Source: Amylostereum areolatum (Eukaryota; Basidiomycota; Agaricomycetes; Russulales; Stereaceae). Taken from it: 64,000 nucleotides of DNA. Below, piece by piece: positions 35,701-45,165 of the stretch; positions within the stretch are counted from its first letter, which is position 1; each line of letters begins with the position of its first letter. A program made the translations under genes and the position numbers. The DNA lies in assembly GCA_012932865.1 (NCBI GenBank), contig SAXG01000116.1, positions 28,345 through 92,344 on the forward strand. The letters are read 5' to 3'. The notes beneath the pieces were generated by a model. The model saw nothing but the letters and a program-made list of their open reading frames with translations. It did not search any database and was not told the DNA's origin.

Positions 35701-36912
35701 CTTGTCGAAGTCGTCTTTGTCAAAGATGTCCTTGAATTCGTGGTACGCCGTTGGGACTCGCTCAGAGAAGGTCTGTTCCTTTTTCTTAGCGTGCTCTTCA
35801 ATTGCAATGTCCGATGCATGGGTCCGGATGTGGTATGTCGCTTTGTAGCCATCCCAGTCGAAAGCAAACAGCTGCTCGTCCTTTTCCATGTGGACTGGCT
35901 CTTCCTCCTCCTCTTCATCCTCATCGATATTGAGGAGGGGAGGGGGACGAGAGCAGCTGATAGGGCATCGGTCAAATTCAATTGACCCGGATTTCCAGTC
36001 GATGTGAGGGTTGTGCTTCTTTAGCCACTCATGTCCAATGAAAAGGTCCGTATCTCCTAGATTGGAGACCGCCAGGTCAATGTTTTCTTCATGGTCTTGA
36101 ATATTTAGGCGAAGTGTGACATATTCCGTAATGGGACCTCCTGTGTTGAGAGTGCCGTCTGCATTTCGTACTGGGATTGGGAGAGCAGTCCGTCGCGTGG
36201 GGATGTGATTTTCCTGCACAAACTTCGTGTTGATACACGAGCCAGTGCAACCACTGTCCAGGAGTGCGAGAGCTTTGACAATGCGTTTGGAATCTACCAC
36301 CAGTTGTGTGGGAATGACCGTTTGTTCCTTGGCGCTGGCGGAGCGTATGAACTGCATAGGAGTGGCGAGCTCTAGTAGAGCTTGACATGCTAACTCGTCT
36401 CCCATGCCAGTTATTTCCTTGATGGCTTCATAAGTAGCCTCGTCACGGCGTCGGTGGTGTGTCCAGATGCGAAGGATTGCAATTGCACTTTCGGGTTTGT
36501 CTTCCCTTAAGCGACGAAGCGTCCATTGAGCCGTTCCAGGTGCCATATAACATGATTTGGGCGCCGTGCCCCTTCCATCGCACGGCGTTGTCCCTGACTT
36601 CACAGGGTCCATATCCAAAACCGAGTCCGTATCCAAAGCCGTATCCAAAACTGAAGCCGAAACCGAAGCCATATCCAAAGCCGAAGGCTCACAAATCGAG
36701 GCCTGAGTATCTAAAATAACAACGGGACGCGTGCCCGTACCGATAGAGTCCGTAAGAGAAGTCATAATGGGGATATCCCCCGTAGTAGTACAGTCCGAAT
36801 CAACAATGCGCATATGTAAACGAGAACCAGGCCACCGAGGCGCCACAAAACCAGACGAGCGAGAAACAGAAACTTGGGCTTCAGATGCCGTGTACATCGT
36901 CAGCCCCCTCAA
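32737..36912 (-). CDS. pol: gypsy-2 Pol polyprotein
   Basis: About 1,391 residues entered by -1 frameshift from gag (no ATG at the start). Protease LALLDSGCTGS (about 216-226), reverse transcriptase VVYLDDILIF (YLDD rather than the YMDD of gypsy-1), RNase H EADSSDYATGA, integrase zinc domain ending CETCQRTK, the DDE core (SIDFVMPL, VSDRGSVF, HPQTDGQTERSN) and a C-terminal chromodomain (VEKIIDSKK...YLVKWKGYPDNDNTW). It has an extra N-terminal segment before the protease compared with gypsy-1. It ends GVMS* a few bases inside the 3' LTR. No break is seen. Confidence 0.95.
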   Translation of the reverse strand: MRGLTMYTASEAQVSVSRSSGFVAPRWPGSRLHMRIVDSDCTTTGDIPIMTSLTDSIGTGTRPVVILDTQASICEPSALDMASVSASVLDTALDTDSVLDMDPVKSGTTPCDGRGTAPKSCYMAPGTAQWTLRRLREDKPESAIAILRIWTHHRRRDEATYEAIKEITGMGDELACQALLELATPMQFIRSASAKEQTVIPTQLVVDSKRIVKALALLDSGCTGSCINTKFVQENHIPTRRTALPIPVRNADGTLNTGGPITEYVTLRLNIQDHEENIDLAVSNLGDTDLFIGHEWLKKHNPHIDWKSGSIEFDRCPISCSRPPPLLNIDEDEEEEEEPVHMEKDEQLFAFDWDGYKATYHIRTHASDIAIEEHAKKKEQTFSERVPTAYHEFKDIFDKDDFDKLPERRPWDHAIELTPNFKPVDCKVYPLTLDEQKQLDAFLEENLRSGRIQPSKSPMASPFFFIKKKDGSLRPVQDYRKLNEMTIKNRYPLPLIQELVDKLKGARHFTKLDVRWGYNNVRIKEGDEWKAAFRTNKGLYEPTVMFFGLTNSPSTFQAMMNDLFKDLIHQGVVVVYLDDILIFTHTLEEHRRIVKEVLRILRENKLYLKPEKCEFEKAEIEYLGMIVGGGRVRMDPAKVAAITNWPAPKTKKQLQSFLGFCNFYRRFIKDFSGIAHPMTKLTGKTEWVWDTPQQEAFEELKRRITSQPVLAIPTDDGQFRVEADSSDYATGAVLSQQQDNGKWHPVAFLSKSLSEAERNYEIYDKELLAIMTALEEWRQYLMGARQEFEIWSDHRNLTYFRKAQKLNRRQARWLTELQEYHCTLLHKPGKTMGKPDAISRLAGLEKGEKDNENIVLLKPELFRALNHAGIITNGPDNVFIERIQEATLLRDHAVERALALKVKGWLEHADGTITWQHRLYVPRDKGLRADIIQAHHDGPLVGHPGRYKTHELITRNYWWPAIRDDVRKYVEGCETCQRTKIRHDRIAAPLHPHDPPQAPWEHVSIDFVMPLPVSDGKDAICNVNCMGTKQVVFWATTKDLTEDELAFEYLREVVPHHGIPRKIVSDRGSVFVSKFTTALFQLLGIEGNPSTAYHPQTDGQTERSNMTMENYLRIFVNQRQDNWTRYLPLAMTALNNMVHSSIGMSPNFANYGRELYLGTNPRRETDNPSANEFAQRMRDIYEEARSALKAAQDDQKRFYDRKKDEPIDYKIGDFVWLEAKTRDGQTVIKTARPMQKLDDKRFGPFEILEKVGASAYKLRLPTSWSRKHPVFNESLLSPHNGPAFDNQKAPTPPPPELVQGEEVYEVEKIIDSKKVGRGFKYLVKWKGYPDNDNTWEPLTNLQNAKKRIDDFHREHPGAPKPARLNRWKLLSEEETGSDYDEDVESKEGVMS

Positions 36913-38003
36913 AAACCCTCCTTCTTCTCCTCCACCTTCGGCTGAGCTTGAAGCGCGTCCATCACGCTTTTCCGATCTTCGGCCGACAGGCTCCTAGCCC
37001 AGGCGGTGGGCGTCTCGAACGTCTGTGCTCGAGCCTCCCGCTTTGGTGGTTCCGTGTACCGGTCCCTCCCCCACATGTCTCGGATGTTCTTTACGTCCAC
37101 CCTGCAGTCCCGCACCTGGTGGCCATTCTGTCCGCAGCGGAAGCATCGCCCCTTGATGTCGACACGGTTGACGTCCATCGGCTGACCTTTGCCACCGTGC
37201 ACCGTGCCGGTTCCATCGCGGCGCCATGGGACCTGCCCCCCTTGTTGCCCATTGGACGATCCTTGTCCTTTGGGTTTTTGGTTCTGCACGGGTCCACTGC
37301 GCTGGGTCTTAAGGTCCTCCCGCTCCTGTCGCAGACCGTCGATCAGGATGATGCGCTCTTTGAGGTCCTCATATTTCTGAGGAACGTGACCGCTGTCGTA
37401 GATGGAGTCGATGGTCCGATAGTAGACGTTGTGTTTGAGCAGCTGCATGAGGTGGATAGGGTCCTGCGCCGTGGAGTATCCTGCCTTCCTTGCGAGTTGC
37501 TCGAACTTGGCGAAGTATTCATGGGCAGTGGTACCCTTCGTCTGTTTGAACCCGTCCAGTTCGACTGCGGCACGGTGCTGCTCATTGACGTCGGTGAAGG
37601 CCCCTTTGAGTGCTTTGTGGAAGTCCACCCAGGCGACCATGGCTCCATTGGCCAAGTGTGCATCCTCATACTCGGCCTTCCAGGTGCGTGCTGCCTCCCC
37701 CGTCATGTAGGTGAGAATGAAGAGGACTTTGTCCTTGTCCGTCACGAGGTCATCCTCAGCGGCTCGCATGTATTCCTCGCACGACCGCATCCAGTCATTG
37801 AAGTCCTCTCGTTTCCCAGAGAAGCCTTCAGGAGTTTTTGCGTGGACTTTCTTTCGGGGGGGTCTGGCGGCGGCGGCGGCTGGGGCACTAACAGTGACCG
37901 CAGGGGGGTTGACGGTGATGGGGGGGGGCCGTGACGTTGACGGTGGGGGGTGGCAGGTTGAGGGCAGCAACAAGCACGGCAGGGATGGCGACCCATTGGC
38001 CAT
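36909..38003 (-). CDS. gag: gypsy-2 Gag polyprotein
   Basis: 364 aa. Capsid-like region (FSGKREDFNDWMRSCEEYM, LTYMTGEAARTW, FAKFEQLARKAG) and one CCHC knuckle, CFRCGQNGHQVRDC. It ends GGT TTT TGA with pol in the -1 frame, as in gypsy-1. The start at 38003 is the first ATG in this frame, but the first 30 residues are Pro/Ser-rich. An upstream open frame in another register (38472-37888) appears to be its natural N-terminal extension, separated by one base in a nine-C run (37920-37928). Confidence 0.88.
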   Translation of the reverse strand: MANGSPSLPCLLLPSTCHPPPSTSRPPPITVNPPAVTVSAPAAAAARPPRKKVHAKTPEGFSGKREDFNDWMRSCEEYMRAAEDDLVTDKDKVLFILTYMTGEAARTWKAEYEDAHLANGAMVAWVDFHKALKGAFTDVNEQHRAAVELDGFKQTKGTTAHEYFAKFEQLARKAGYSTAQDPIHLMQLLKHNVYYRTIDSIYDSGHVPQKYEDLKERIILIDGLRQEREDLKTQRSGPVQNQKPKGQGSSNGQQGGQVPWRRDGTGTVHGGKGQPMDVNRVDIKGRCFRCGQNGHQVRDCRVDVKNIRDMWGRDRYTEPPKREARAQTFETPTAWARSLSAEDRKSVMDALQAQPKVEEKKEGF

Positions 38004-38472
38004 TTACTTCCATGAGCCAGGCATCGTCGGTGCCGTTATTCATGTGTTGGATGGGAGAGCCAGTTTGGCCGATGACAATGTTCCATGTTCCACCGATTTC
38101 GGTGCAGTTGGCGAGTTCGGCGGGGAGAGGGGGTTGGGGGTCGGTGCGGATCCACTGGGCAGCCATGATTGGTTCGTCGAGGTCGGAGAAGTCTTCGTCG
38201 GTGACAGGCGGTAGGGCGGAGGCGGCGATGAGGTTGAAGTCGGCTTCAGTGAGGTCGTCTTGGCTTTCGTTGGCGAAGTACCAACTGATGCCACTTGTTT
38301 GGGTTGCTACGAAGGCGACTTCGACAGTGGTGTCTCCGAGTTGGACAAAGAAGTCGTTTCCTCGTTCAGTGAAGCCTAGAGGGAGGGGATATATGTAGCA
38401 GTTTTCGTCCTCAACGTCGGTGTCGGAGTCAGAACTGGAGTCGGAGCCGTTGAGTCCGAACGAGGGAATTGT
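37888..38472 (-). other. gypsy-2 open stretch upstream of gag, out of register by one base
   Basis: Open from just after the TAA of the upstream ORF (38473) through an ATG at 38166 (MAAQWIRTDPQPPLP) to 37888. Acidic and aromatic segments (SDSDTDVEDENCYIYP, GISWYFANESQDD) look like real protein. It reaches the C run at 37920-37928, where a one-base change joins it to gag (...NVTAPP to PPITVNPPAVTVSAP). Either gag was once longer and this copy has a slip, or the run is slippery during transcription or translation. Confidence 0.45.
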
Positions 38473-38874
38473 TTATAAGTGGGTGAGGTCGATGACCTCT
38501 GGCTGGGTGAGGTCGATGACCTCTGGCTCTGGTGTGGGGCTGGGGGTGTTGCCTGGTGTAAGGAGGCGGTGGGTGTGTCGAGTGTCTACTGGTATTTTCT
38601 CGTTGGGCGCGTAGAAGGATTTTGGGGGTTGCTCGAGTTTGTAGCGGTAGGTGACGTATGGGCAGGAGTAGACGTAGAGGTTTCCGTTTCCTTGTTCGCT
38701 TATTTTGAGGCGATAGAAGTGGATGTCTATGATGGAGTCTTCAAGTTCTTCTACGCCGAGGGCGACCTTCCAATTGTGCCAGGCCCAAGGGTCTTTAGAT
38801 TCGTTGATGAGGGAGATGATAGCGTCGTGGCTGATGGGGATGAATTCTTGTACTTGCGAGCGCCAATCTTCCAT
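38473..38874 (-). CDS. gypsy-2 leader ORF (ORF0), 133 aa
   Basis: ATG at 38874, TAA at 38473; the frame is open further upstream without ATG. It begins MEDWRSQVQEFIPISHDAI, has a SKDPWAWHNWKVALG core and a (PEVIDLTQ)-type tandem near the end. I recognise no family. The position and a shared K-D-P-W motif match the ATG-less stretch before gag in gypsy-1, which suggests a common pre-gag ORF in these elements, but similarity is weak. Confidence 0.45.
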   Translation of the reverse strand: MEDWRSQVQEFIPISHDAIISLINESKDPWAWHNWKVALGVEELEDSIIDIHFYRLKISEQGNGNLYVYSCPYVTYRYKLEQPPKSFYAPNEKIPVDTRHTHRLLTPGNTPSPTPEPEVIDLTQPEVIDLTHL

Positions 38875-39333
38875 GCACGAGCCCCCAGTCGAAATGGTTA
38901 CTCTGTGCGGCAAGGGAAGATTTTGTCGAGGGAAGGTGGTTCTGTTATGAGATCGCAAGACGGTCTGCCTCAGTCTTCTCGACCTGTTGGCTGTCTCTTC
39001 GTCTAGGGGACACGAGCCCAAAGACTTCCTAAACCGCTTTCCTTTCGCCGCTTTTACTCGTTTCCTACACCAAAGGTGCACCTTCTACTGTCACCTCTGA
39101 GCTTTCAACTCCTGGTATTGGAGAGTCTCGAGTAGGTGTAACGTTTCGAGGAAACGTCAAGCCGGCACCGGTATACGTGCGCACGACCACAATGTCAGGG
39201 TAACGAGTCGCGTACTCTGGGGGCAACGGTCTAGGGCGGCACGGGGGAAGAACAAGGTCAGTACCAGACGGGTACTACTACTACTACGCTACAGTACGTA
39301 GGGACGGTCGTAGGGTGGTGCAAGAGTAAACAG

Positions 39334-39343
39334 ATCTCGAGCT
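39334..39343 (-). other. gypsy-2 primer-binding site, self-primer type
   Basis: AGCTCGAGAT on the minus strand, two bases after the 5' LTR. It is the reverse complement of ATCTCGAGCT at 39482-39473 inside the LTR, at the predicted transcript start. Same geometry as gypsy-1. Confidence 0.7.
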
Positions 39344-39345
39344 TA

Positions 39346-39802
39346 TGTCAGCAACGACTAGTGCGACAGCACCAAGTTACGACAAAGCTGACAGAGGAAG
39401 AGGACGACAGAGGGGAGCCGATCAGACACGGCGACAGACAAGGGAAAGCAAGCAAAGTCGGTAGAATTGACTAGCTCGAGATAAGGAATATGTACAGCGA
39501 GAGCGAGCCTTATATACACAAGAGGAGAGAGACTTAGGTAAGCAACCAATACACGGCGATCAGTAAGCAGACCAAGTATAAGTAAGCAGTCGTATGTAAA
39601 AGAGCACAGCATGAGTCAGTATCGTACAGCATGAGTCAAGAGAAAGGAGTCAGACCCGGACCGAGATGAGTCACGTGGGTCCGGGCGGGATATAGATGAG
39701 CCGGGTCCGGGCCAAGGTGGAGCCGGACCGGTGATAAGTCGATAAGTCCTAAAGCGTGTAACCGATGTAAAGTAAAAAGAAAATTATAGACCGTTCATGA
39801 CA
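39346..39802 (-). repeat. gypsy-2 5' LTR
   Basis: 457 bp with TG...CA ends. It contains the 38 bp absent from the 3' copy, next to ATGAGTCA direct repeats. Confidence 0.93.
39473..39516 (-). promoter_or_regulatory. gypsy-2 LTR TATA box and predicted transcript start
   Basis: TATATAAGG on the minus strand begins at 39516. The primer-complementary 10-mer starts at 39482, 34 nt downstream. Confidence 0.68.
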
Positions 39803-39911
39803 CAGGGGCCATGGTCTGGAGTCCAATCCAAACCGCGCGAAAGCCACACGCATCCATATGAATAATAATATTTCTAATGTCATACACCCAGCACCCACTC
39901 CCTGACCACCC

Positions 39912-42900
39912 TTACCAGTCCGACACATCAACCACGCCCGCGAAATCCTTTAAACACTCTTCCAGAAGACTCCGATAGTTATGACTTTGTCTAGCGCGGG
40001 CGTCAGCCGGGGCACAACCAGTGTGGTACTCAGAGCTTACTTTCGACGATACGCCGCCTCGCCGGCCCTGTTGGCCACTACAGATTCTTTCGCCAGGCCA
40101 TACCATTGTTCTACCTTTGCGCGAAAGAAGCGCATGATACGGCGCATCTCCCGCTCTAGCAAGGCCTTTTCCTCGGTCCACCGGGCCTGCAGTGCCCGCG
40201 TCCGAAACCAGTGTACCTTCAGCACTAATAAAGAAGCCGGCATGAGCATGTAGGACTGAGTTTGGTCCACACAGCACGTACTTTCCCCGCAGTACTTCTT
40301 CACTTTGCCATCATCTTGGTTATGAACAAAGGTGAAGTCGCTCCAGACCCAGGAAGGGCTGGTCTTCCCCTCCCCGAGCGTGTCCTTGTCTGATGCCACC
40401 GCGAATGCCACAACGTCCTCTCGCGCCAAGGGCCGATACTTCTGGTCTTCTGGCTTCATGCCGAGGCGCAGAAGAGCCAGCCTTGCGCGACGATATCGGT
40501 CTGCAGCTAAGGCGACTGCCGCTCTCTTGCGTTCCTGCTTCGCAAACTCGCGCAAGTTCTTCTTGACACCGGAGACGTTGCGCGCTCCCCTGAGCAAGGC
40601 GTAAGATGTGATCAGTTGGACCCGAACGTCATCCAGAGCCTCGTTGGCTTCACCCTCCCGCAGCATCCGTTCTGCGTCCACCGCGCCCTTCGCCGCCGCT
40701 GCTGCTTTGAGTTCCTCCCCCCAATGGCAAGGAAGCTCCACCGTCGCTTCCGCCACATCCTTCCACAGAGCGCCGCGTACCCCGTCATCCCGATTTGTAC
40801 CGTCGTCCTCCTGCCTCCTCTTCCGCGTCTGGCCCGTTGCTTCCTTCCTGTCCCCGTATCCCTCCTCCAGCTTATCCTCCACCTCCTCGTAACCACCATC
40901 CGCCACATTTTCCACAGCCAACTCAGACGCCGCCACCTTCACGACGTCCAAGAATAAACGCCGCATTTCCGTCCAGTCTTCGAATCGTCGCCACCAGTTC
41001 TTCTTTGCCTCCTTCGTTGCTTTTGTGTCGGCTTCAGGGTCGTTCTCGAGCTTCTTCAGCAGCTGTGCCCTGCGCAGAACACTTTGAGCCGTCGTAGCGT
41101 CGCCAAGGATGCCACGTACCTAGCCTCCTCCAAAGCGATCCCCTCTGATATCGTTCCTGCCAATCCCGCCGTCACATCCTTACGACTGGCCGACTCGCTC
41201 AACATTTCCAAGGCATCCTTTTGAGTGAACCCTGGCCATTGGTCAGTCCAATGGCCCCGGAAGCATGCGCCTCAGCTCACCTTTCGTCGCGCTGGTGCTC
41301 GGCTCGTACGGATTGTTCAGCCCTTTGTGGTTCTTGAAGTCCGTAACCTTGCTGAGCCACTCCTTCTCCTCATCTCTCCATTTCACCACCGTCTCAGCCT
41401 CCAACCCGCCCTCGACATCCGCCACCACCGCGTTCACGACGCCAATTTGTTCCACAGCCTCCTTGTGCTTCCTCACGCACGCCTTTCCTACGAAACGTCA
41501 GTAAAAACTATATTGGACCATCACTTGCGATGCTCACCCACTCCCACCGTCCTACGCCAATTCATGTCGCCATGGTGGTCGTTGATTCTGTCGTGGCGGT
41601 GACCCGAAGTCATCTCCCGCGTGCTAGCCCCGAGCGCGTTCAGCGTCGCCCAAATCCGCTCTTGCCCTTCCCCATTTGTGCGCCCCAATCCAGGTAAGAA
41701 GTTGCAAGAGAAATTATACCTGCACCCCGGCTTGTGCCCCGGGAGGTGAAACTTCCCGATAACCCGGATAATCTTTGGCCAATCCAGATTTGCCAGGGAT
41801 TTGCACTCGGCGACCGCCTCTTTCAACTCGAGCATCCGCTTCTCGAAATTGATGCAGTATTGGCACCCGATGTCATATGCGAATATGTGCAGCGACAAGG
41901 TCATCCACGGCTACAGCCCTGAGGCCAGCGCGAAGTCGACGTTAACGAACCTGCACGAGTCCATTCCATCAACGAAAACGTCCATACATCGGAGTACGAT
42001 AGTTACCTTTCTCCTTTCTGGAGATCCACGCCTCCTGCTGGTAGGACGAACATATGGCGTGCGCAGGACAAGCCCAGGGTCCCGGCGACGCTCCCCCACC
42101 ATACCCCGTGCCCCATGGCGCGGAAAGGTTGACAGCTTGAAGGCTGAACGCGTGCGTCAGCGTCGACCAATGCATCCGCAGCGACCAACTCACCTCTGGC
42201 TCCATCGGGCCCAACGTCTTCTGATACTCCGTAAAGTCCTCCATGTTTGCAAAGTAGGCGCTGCCCTCCGTTAAAGCGACGTCGTTCGGGTCCAAGGGCT
42301 TGACCTTTTGATCTTGCTGGTAATTTCCATCCACAGTGTAAAACAACGCGTCCAAGTACCTGAAAGCGTTAAGTGTCAGCCAAGTGGCATTTTCCCACAC
42401 AGTAGGAGACCAATACCACTCCTCCTCGGGACGATCCATCCAATCCAGCTCCATGTTTAAGCCCGGCTGAGGACAAGCTGGGCACAGGATTGCCAGCTTA
42501 CCAGCCCCAAGGTGGGTCCCCGGCCTCGTTCCCGAACGCCTGACCATCATCAGGTAAGAGTGTTCTCGGTTGCTAGTCAACCATTCCCGATATCGATTCT
42601 AACACCAACGCGGTCAGTACCTAGATCGAGCCCTCGCCGATAGGTAACTCACCACCACTTTGGTGAACAAGACGCCCTCGCTCAACCGTTCCAGATACTT
42701 GACGTAGTCTTGGCAAGCGGTTTGAGACTGGCAGGACAGGAGGAGGAACTTATCGAGCAGGCGCGTGAAGAACGCCGTCTGAGGTTTCTCCCATGACCCG
42801 GGGAACAGACCGATCCTGAGCAATTGCAACGCCTCGGGCTCCTGGACGCCGGTCCCCTCCTGCGGGCAATAGCAATAGCTTATGTGTGCGGTCTGAAACC

Positions 42901-43847
42901 CCTCGTCAGTGCATATCGTCGTCTCCCTTGGCGGTCTCAAACTGAGCAAGCAACGCATCTGGTCGTGCCCGGTGTACACCACCATGTTCAGCTTGTCCAA
43001 CTCCGTGCGCGTCCAAAATCCAGTATCTTTGTCCCACACCTCGATCCGATGAAATGGCATGCGACGGTGGTCATTCATCGTACACGTCCCACATGCAGGC
43101 TTGGAGAAAAAACACTCCACGCATCGATAGAGGGGCATGGCCTCGGTACCCTCGCTCTTCTTGCAGATGGAGCACACGCTCAGCGTTGGCCCCGCCTCTC
43201 GCGCCAGCAATGTGTCATGCGCCGGGCCCGCTTGAGTGCTCAGGAATTGATTCATGCGCTTGGACGGAGCCTGCCAACCAACCTAAGCATGTGCGCGCGT
43301 TCCACCATGGCCAAGCAAAACTCACTATTGTGTTGTTCACCCTTGCCCTCTTGGGTGCAGGCCCGTCCTTCCCCAACGCCTTATGCCGCGCCTGCGCCGC
43401 CGCGTCTTTCTCTGCTTCCGCTTCCGCCTTCGCCGCTTCTTTCGCTGCCGCCTTCGCCTCCCTCGCCGCAGCCGCCGCATCGTCCTTCGCGGAATGAGGA
43501 CCCGTGAAAGGGTTTGTGGTCCATCCTCCGCGCACCGATCCACCACCCGCCTTGACCTTATGCGGCGTGCTCCCCCGGCCCTGACGCAGCCCCCCCGACA
43601 TGGTCTGAACAGGGGCGTGTCCCTTGGGCGTGACGCAGCCCTCGAAGGACGGAGCTTTCAGAGGTTGAGTCGGCGTGATCCATATTCTCTCCGACCGAGA
43701 ATAAGTCGTCACAGGGGTCTGCGGGCCCCCCACCCTGGCCCGTCGAGGCGTCCCAGGCAGTCGCTGAGTGTTCAGCGCCACGGACCCGGCCGCAAAGACG
43801 CCGGGAGATCTTCCTGGCTTGACGGGAGACTTGTCGTTTGACGCCAT
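39912..43847 (-). pseudogene. KDZ (Kyakuja-Dileera-Zisupton) transposase, nine exons, one in-frame TAG
   Basis: Exons: 43847-43326, 43270-42653, 42598-42194, 42143-42007, 41950-41538, 41487-41281, 41231-41120, 41069-40041, 39990-39912. They total 3,522 nt (1,174 codons); all introns are GT-AG, 49-56 nt. A basic N-terminus is followed by a CxC2-type Cys cluster at about residues 205-305 (CSICKK, CFFSKPACGTC, CYCPQEG). The KDZ core has GGVDLQKGER, FVNVDFAL, FAYDIGCQY, GKFHLPGHKPGC, GEGQERIWA and HHGDMNW. The C-terminal coil is ARWTEEKALLEREMRRIM. The only defect is TAG at 41911-41913 (codon 574, between the two halves of the core), plausibly from CAG. KDZ proteins are RNase H-fold DNA transposases. 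Confidence 0.88.
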
Positions 43848-45165
43848 GAGAGTCAGCGCATCTAGGCCCCACGGCGTTGATACTTAACGGCGATGGCACT
43901 TCGCAAGATCACCTCAACCTCATCATTTGAATTGCACATCCATAGCCAGGTCCACTTTCCAGACGCGCGTCTCGCGTTGCTAATGTCTCACTATTTGACA
44001 CTACTCCACGCACCCCCAACATAACCTCAAACGATCCCCCTGACCCCGCCGCTTTCCGTCTAAAAGGTATTCGGTCAGCCCGCCCCAAATTCCAGACCTC
44101 GATACTTAAGTACTTACCTCCCGATCCTCCAACGTAGCCCTCCACCTTCCTCACCTCCGCCCTACACATTTTGCTAGCCTCCGTGAGCAATGAAAACGTG
44201 ATGTCATTGCCTTTGCGCACTTTCCGATGAGATCCAAGTGCACTAAGGTAAATCTCCACGCACCAGATCGTCCGCCGATATTTGGCATCCGCGCGTCCAT
44301 GAGAGAAAGCCCATTGTTGGGCCCTGGAATCGGACGGTCGAGTCAGGACACCCGTGACAAAGACGGAGTGCGAACCCGACAAGCTTCTGCACAAAGGCAG
44401 AAGTCCACAATGCAAACGAGGCCGGGCCTTGGAGGATGGAGGACGGGCGGCACCGGGGAAAGGAAAGGACAGCCAGAGTAGTGCTGGTATGAGGGACGGT
44501 CTTGGTCGTGGCGTCGCGACTTCCGGTTTGAAAGCGAACAAGCAGACCACGTGCTACTGCCGCATTTGGTCTTAGGTACTTGATCCGGGGTATACTTAAA
44601 TGTATCTAAAAACCTAATTAATTCAAACGCAGACCACGTGCACTGTTTGAGCGCCAAAAGCTCTGACATAATTCCAACCCACGCGCGTCGCCTTGGGCGT
44701 CCCCTTTGGCAATTAAGCCCTTACCCACAGACGTCCACAGTCCCCCACGCGGTCCTACACCATATCCCCCTCCCGCTCTCCTGCCCGGGACCTTTGTGCA
44801 CCTTCTGCTCGCGCAGAAACTCAGACGCAATCTACTGCTTTTTAGCAGTGGCGCGTTCGTGTGGTGGCACATCCTCGACCTGGACACTCCTGCCGCCTTT
44901 TCCAGGCCTCCCCCGGGCCCTTCTTGTGCGTATATCACACTCTCCCCCCGACCCCCGACCCCTCGCCCCCTTCTGCTCGCGCAGAAAACGATCTCTTTCC
45001 TCCCGTACAGCTCCCCCGCTCTCCGGCCTGCCTCCTCCCGTCCTTCCCACCAAATATCAGATCACCTTCACGGATTCTGTGCGTATATCCATACCCATAT
45101 GATCTCCGGCCAACCTCGCTCATTGTCCGACTCGTACCACGCTCCCAGCCCTCAACATCGATACC
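43848..45165. other. Divergent spacer between KDZ and the next gene
   Basis: No gene supported. Contains a direct repeat GCAGACCACGTGC (about 44541 and 44630, each with an E-box) and repeated CTCGCGCAGAAA / GTGCGTATATC segments (44800-45090). It probably holds both promoters. Confidence 0.45.

Larger units (their letters stand above)
32326..39802 (-). mobile_element. Complete Ty3/gypsy chromovirus (gypsy-2)
   Basis: LTRs at 39346-39802 (5', 457 bp) and 32326-32744 (3', 419 bp), both TGTCA...TGACA in plus-strand reading. The 5-bp duplication CAGGG is at 32321-32325 and 39803-39807. It encodes an upstream ORF, gag and an intact pol with chromodomain. The LTRs differ by two substitutions and a 38-bp indel, so it is older than gypsy-1. 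It is nested between the left GTTAAC array and the 3' end of the KDZ gene. Confidence 0.95.
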
